Position numbers and translations under genes: made by a program. A stretch of DNA of 64,000 nucleotides from positions 62,001 through 126,000 of the forward strand of contig NZ_RRZK01000003.1 of assembly GCF_004348895.1 (NCBI RefSeq), read 5' to 3'. This DNA is from Pseudomonas vancouverensis. Its GTDB lineage: Bacteria > Pseudomonadota > Gammaproteobacteria > Pseudomonadales > Pseudomonadaceae. The notes under the pieces were generated by a model, which saw nothing but the letters and a program-made list of their open reading frames with translations, ran no database searches and was not told the DNA's origin. Positions 62,220 through 64,000 of this stretch are shown here, piece after piece; within the stretch, counting starts at the first letter, position 1, and every line of letters starts with the position of its first letter.

Positions 62220-64000
62220 TTACTGCACCTCTTTCTTCGGTTCGCGAATCTTGTACCAGGCCACATAGAGCGCCGGCAGGAACAGCAGCGTGAGCAAGGT
62301 CGCGACCACTATCCCGCCGATCATCGCGTAGGCCATCGGCCCCCAGAACACTTCCCGGGCAATCGGGATCATCCCCAGGCTCGCCGCGGCCGCCGTCAGC
62401 AGGATAGGCCGACGGCGATGCTCGGTGGCCTGCACCACCGCGTCCCATGGCGCGTAGCCGTTGCGCTCGTACTCGTCGATCTGGGTCACCAGGATCACCG
62501 AGTTGCGGATGATGATGCCGATCAGCGCGAGAATCCCGAGGATCGCCACGAAGCCCATCGGCGTGCCCGTCGGCACCAGCGCCAGCACCACGCCGATCAG
62601 CCCCAGTGGCGCGACGCTGGCCACCAGGAACAGCTTCTGCACGCTGTGCAACTGGATCATCAGGAAGGTCGCCATCAGGAACAGCATCAGCGGCACGACC
62701 TTGGCAATCGGCCCCTGGGCCTTGCCGCTTTCCTCCACCGTACCGCCGGTGGCGACCTTGTAGCCCACCGGCAGTTTGGCGGCGAAGGCATCAATCGATG
62801 GCTTGAGGACTTTCACCAGGTCAGTCGGCTGGATGTCGTCGCGAATCGCCGCCTTGATGGTGATGGTCGGCAGACGATCCCTACGCCACACCAGCGGCTG
62901 CTCCAGTTCGTAGCGCACCGTGGCGAACGCCAACAGCGGAATCGAGGTGCCGTTCGGCGAGACGATCTGCAGGTTTTGCAGGGTGTCTGGCGTGCCGCGT
63001 TCGGCATCCACCGCACGCCCCACGACGTTGATCAGGTAGATGTCGTCATCGACCTGGGTCACTTGTGCACCACTGACAATGCCGTTCAACAACTCGGAGA
63101 CATCCTGGGACGACAGGCCGAGTTGCCGCGCCTTGTCCTGGGCAATATCGATGCGCAGGACTTTGCCCGGTTCGTTCCAGTCGTAGATGATCTCGCCGAT
63201 GTGCGAGTTCTTGTCCAGTTCGGTGGCCAGGTCAATGGCATGCCGGCGGACCTGGTCGATGTCCTTGCCGCTGACCCGGTACTGGATCGGACGCCCCACC
63301 GGCGGGCCCATTTCCAGTGCCTGAACGTAACTGCCGATGCCGACGAAATCGTTGCGCAGGCGCTCACGCAGCTTGTGCATCATGGCTTCACGGCTGTGGC
63401 CTTTGCTGACGATCACCAACTGTGCGTAGAACGGGTTCTGCAGTTGCTGGTCCAGTGGCAGGTAGAAACGGATCGCACCCTGACCGATGTAGGTGCTCCA
63501 GCGCACGATGTCCGGGTCGTCCTTGAGCGTGGCTTCCAGCTTATCGACCGCACGGCGGGTTTCGGCGATCGAGGCGTTTTGCGGCAGGTTCAGGTCGACG
63601 AGGATTTCCGGGCGGTCCGACGACGGGAAGAACTGGTTCTGCACAAAACGCATGCAAAACAGCGCCAGGACAAAACACAGCACGGTGATGCCAATGGCCC
63701 ACCAGCGATTGCGCATGCACCAGAGCAAACCACTGTTGAAAGCGCGACCGATACGACCGGGTTCTCCTTCATGGGGTTTCACATTGGTGCTGAGGATGTG
63801 CACACCGATCACCGGCGCAAACAACACCGCCACCACCCACGACACCAGCATGGCGCAGGCGATCACCGCAAACAGCGTGTAGGTGTACTCGCCGGCGGAA
63901 CTGGCGTTCAGGCCAATCGGCACGAAACCGGCCACCGTCACCAGCGTACCGGTGAGCATCGGGAACGCCGTGGAGGTATAGGCAAAGGTCGCCGCCTGCT
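62220..64000 (-). CDS. RND efflux transporter permease subunit (partial, 5' end outside the window)
   Basis: The C-terminal part (at least 593 residues) of a resistance-nodulation-division inner-membrane pump. The reading frame runs off the right edge of the window, so the start is missing; the internal ATG at 63959 is not the real start because the frame continues above it with the RND segment AATFAYTSTAFPML. Membrane helices, the periplasmic loop with the substrate-channel motifs, and the C-terminal LLTLLFLPALYVAWY are visible. RND permeases work with a membrane fusion protein and an outer membrane channel to expel drugs or solvents. The subfamily may be TriC-like, but this is not secure. 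The matching fusion-protein gene should lie further right. Confidence 0.9.
   Translation of the reverse strand, partial: QAATFAYTSTAFPMLTGTLVTVAGFVPIGLNASSAGEYTYTLFAVIACAMLVSWVVAVLFAPVIGVHILSTNVKPHEGEPGRIGRAFNSGLLWCMRNRWWAIGITVLCFVLALFCMRFVQNQFFPSSDRPEILVDLNLPQNASIAETRRAVDKLEATLKDDPDIVRWSTYIGQGAIRFYLPLDQQLQNPFYAQLVIVSKGHSREAMMHKLRERLRNDFVGIGSYVQALEMGPPVGRPIQYRVSGKDIDQVRRHAIDLATELDKNSHIGEIIYDWNEPGKVLRIDIAQDKARQLGLSSQDVSELLNGIVSGAQVTQVDDDIYLINVVGRAVDAERGTPDTLQNLQIVSPNGTSIPLLAFATVRYELEQPLVWRRDRLPTITIKAAIRDDIQPTDLVKVLKPSIDAFAAKLPVGYKVATGGTVEESGKAQGPIAKVVPLMLFLMATFLMIQLHSVQKLFLVASVAPLGLIGVVLALVPTGTPMGFVAILGILALIGIIIRNSVILVTQIDEYERNGYAPWDAVVQATEHRRRPILLTAAAASLGMIPIAREVFWGPMAYAMIGGIVVATLLTLLFLPALYVAWYKIREPKKEVQ

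Noticed and set aside
1-64000. tRNA, rRNA, CRISPR arrays, prophage genes, transposases
   Set aside because: None were recognised on reading; the repeats present are REP/REPIN palindromes, not regularly spaced direct repeats.

Overview
This window is a piece of a Pseudomonas chromosome, most likely from the P. fluorescens group. The evidence is high-GC coding sequence, AT-rich promoters, many REP/REPIN palindromes of the kind common in that group, and a gene order that, from memory, follows the P. aeruginosa PA5164-PA5203 stretch (rmlC-dctBD ... cysQ-nudE-yrfG-lysM-lysR ... fdh ... pckA-hslO-hslR-rimBK-envZ-ompR-tex-gshA). No rRNA, tRNA, CRISPR array, prophage or insertion sequence was recognised.

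Layout. 0-10 kb is accessory nutrient-uptake and amine metabolism: an OprD-type porin, a DsbA-like protein, a Fur-box-preceded siderophore receptor, agmatine deiminase (aguA) and a 970-residue fusion of a small-molecule kinase with a class III aminotransferase. 10-39 kb is the conserved core: rmlC, the dctBD two-component system, cysQ-nudE, yrfG, a BON-LysM protein, a LysR regulator, fdhD with a YdeP-type molybdoenzyme, a glycine-zipper protein, thioesterases, a hydroxyacyl-CoA dehydrogenase, a RecQ-like helicase, an S8 protease lipoprotein, pckA, the hslO/hslR heat-shock genes, rimBK, the EnvZ/OmpR (AmgS/AmgR) pair, tex and gshA.

39-62 kb is dominated by sulfur metabolism: gshA, tauABCD (taurine uptake and oxidation), epsC (serine acetyltransferase) divergent from dcyD and tcyJLN (D-cysteine and cystine use), then two DszC/SfnC-like flavoenzymes and a DszA/NtaA-like monooxygenase followed by metQNI. 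An aldo-keto reductase, a small membrane protein and the choline transporter betT interrupt it. The tauA and tcyJ promoters share a similar AT-rich element, and tauA, dcyD and tcyJ all carry a TAGTC-ending -10-like sequence, suggesting joint control under sulfur limitation, plausibly by CysB. The window ends in a methyltransferase gene and a partial RND efflux pump gene.

The most interesting items are the organosulfur block at about 54.7-61.4 kb with a short leader reading frame that overlaps its first gene, the shared sulfur promoter element, the kinase-aminotransferase fusion, a two-repeat protein of unknown function next to the sulfur genes, a possible small gene overlapping rimB, and a perfect LacI/Cra-type operator in a divergent promoter. 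I saw no clear defence system or other wholly new machinery. All functions are assigned by reading sequence motifs and family recall, not by database search.
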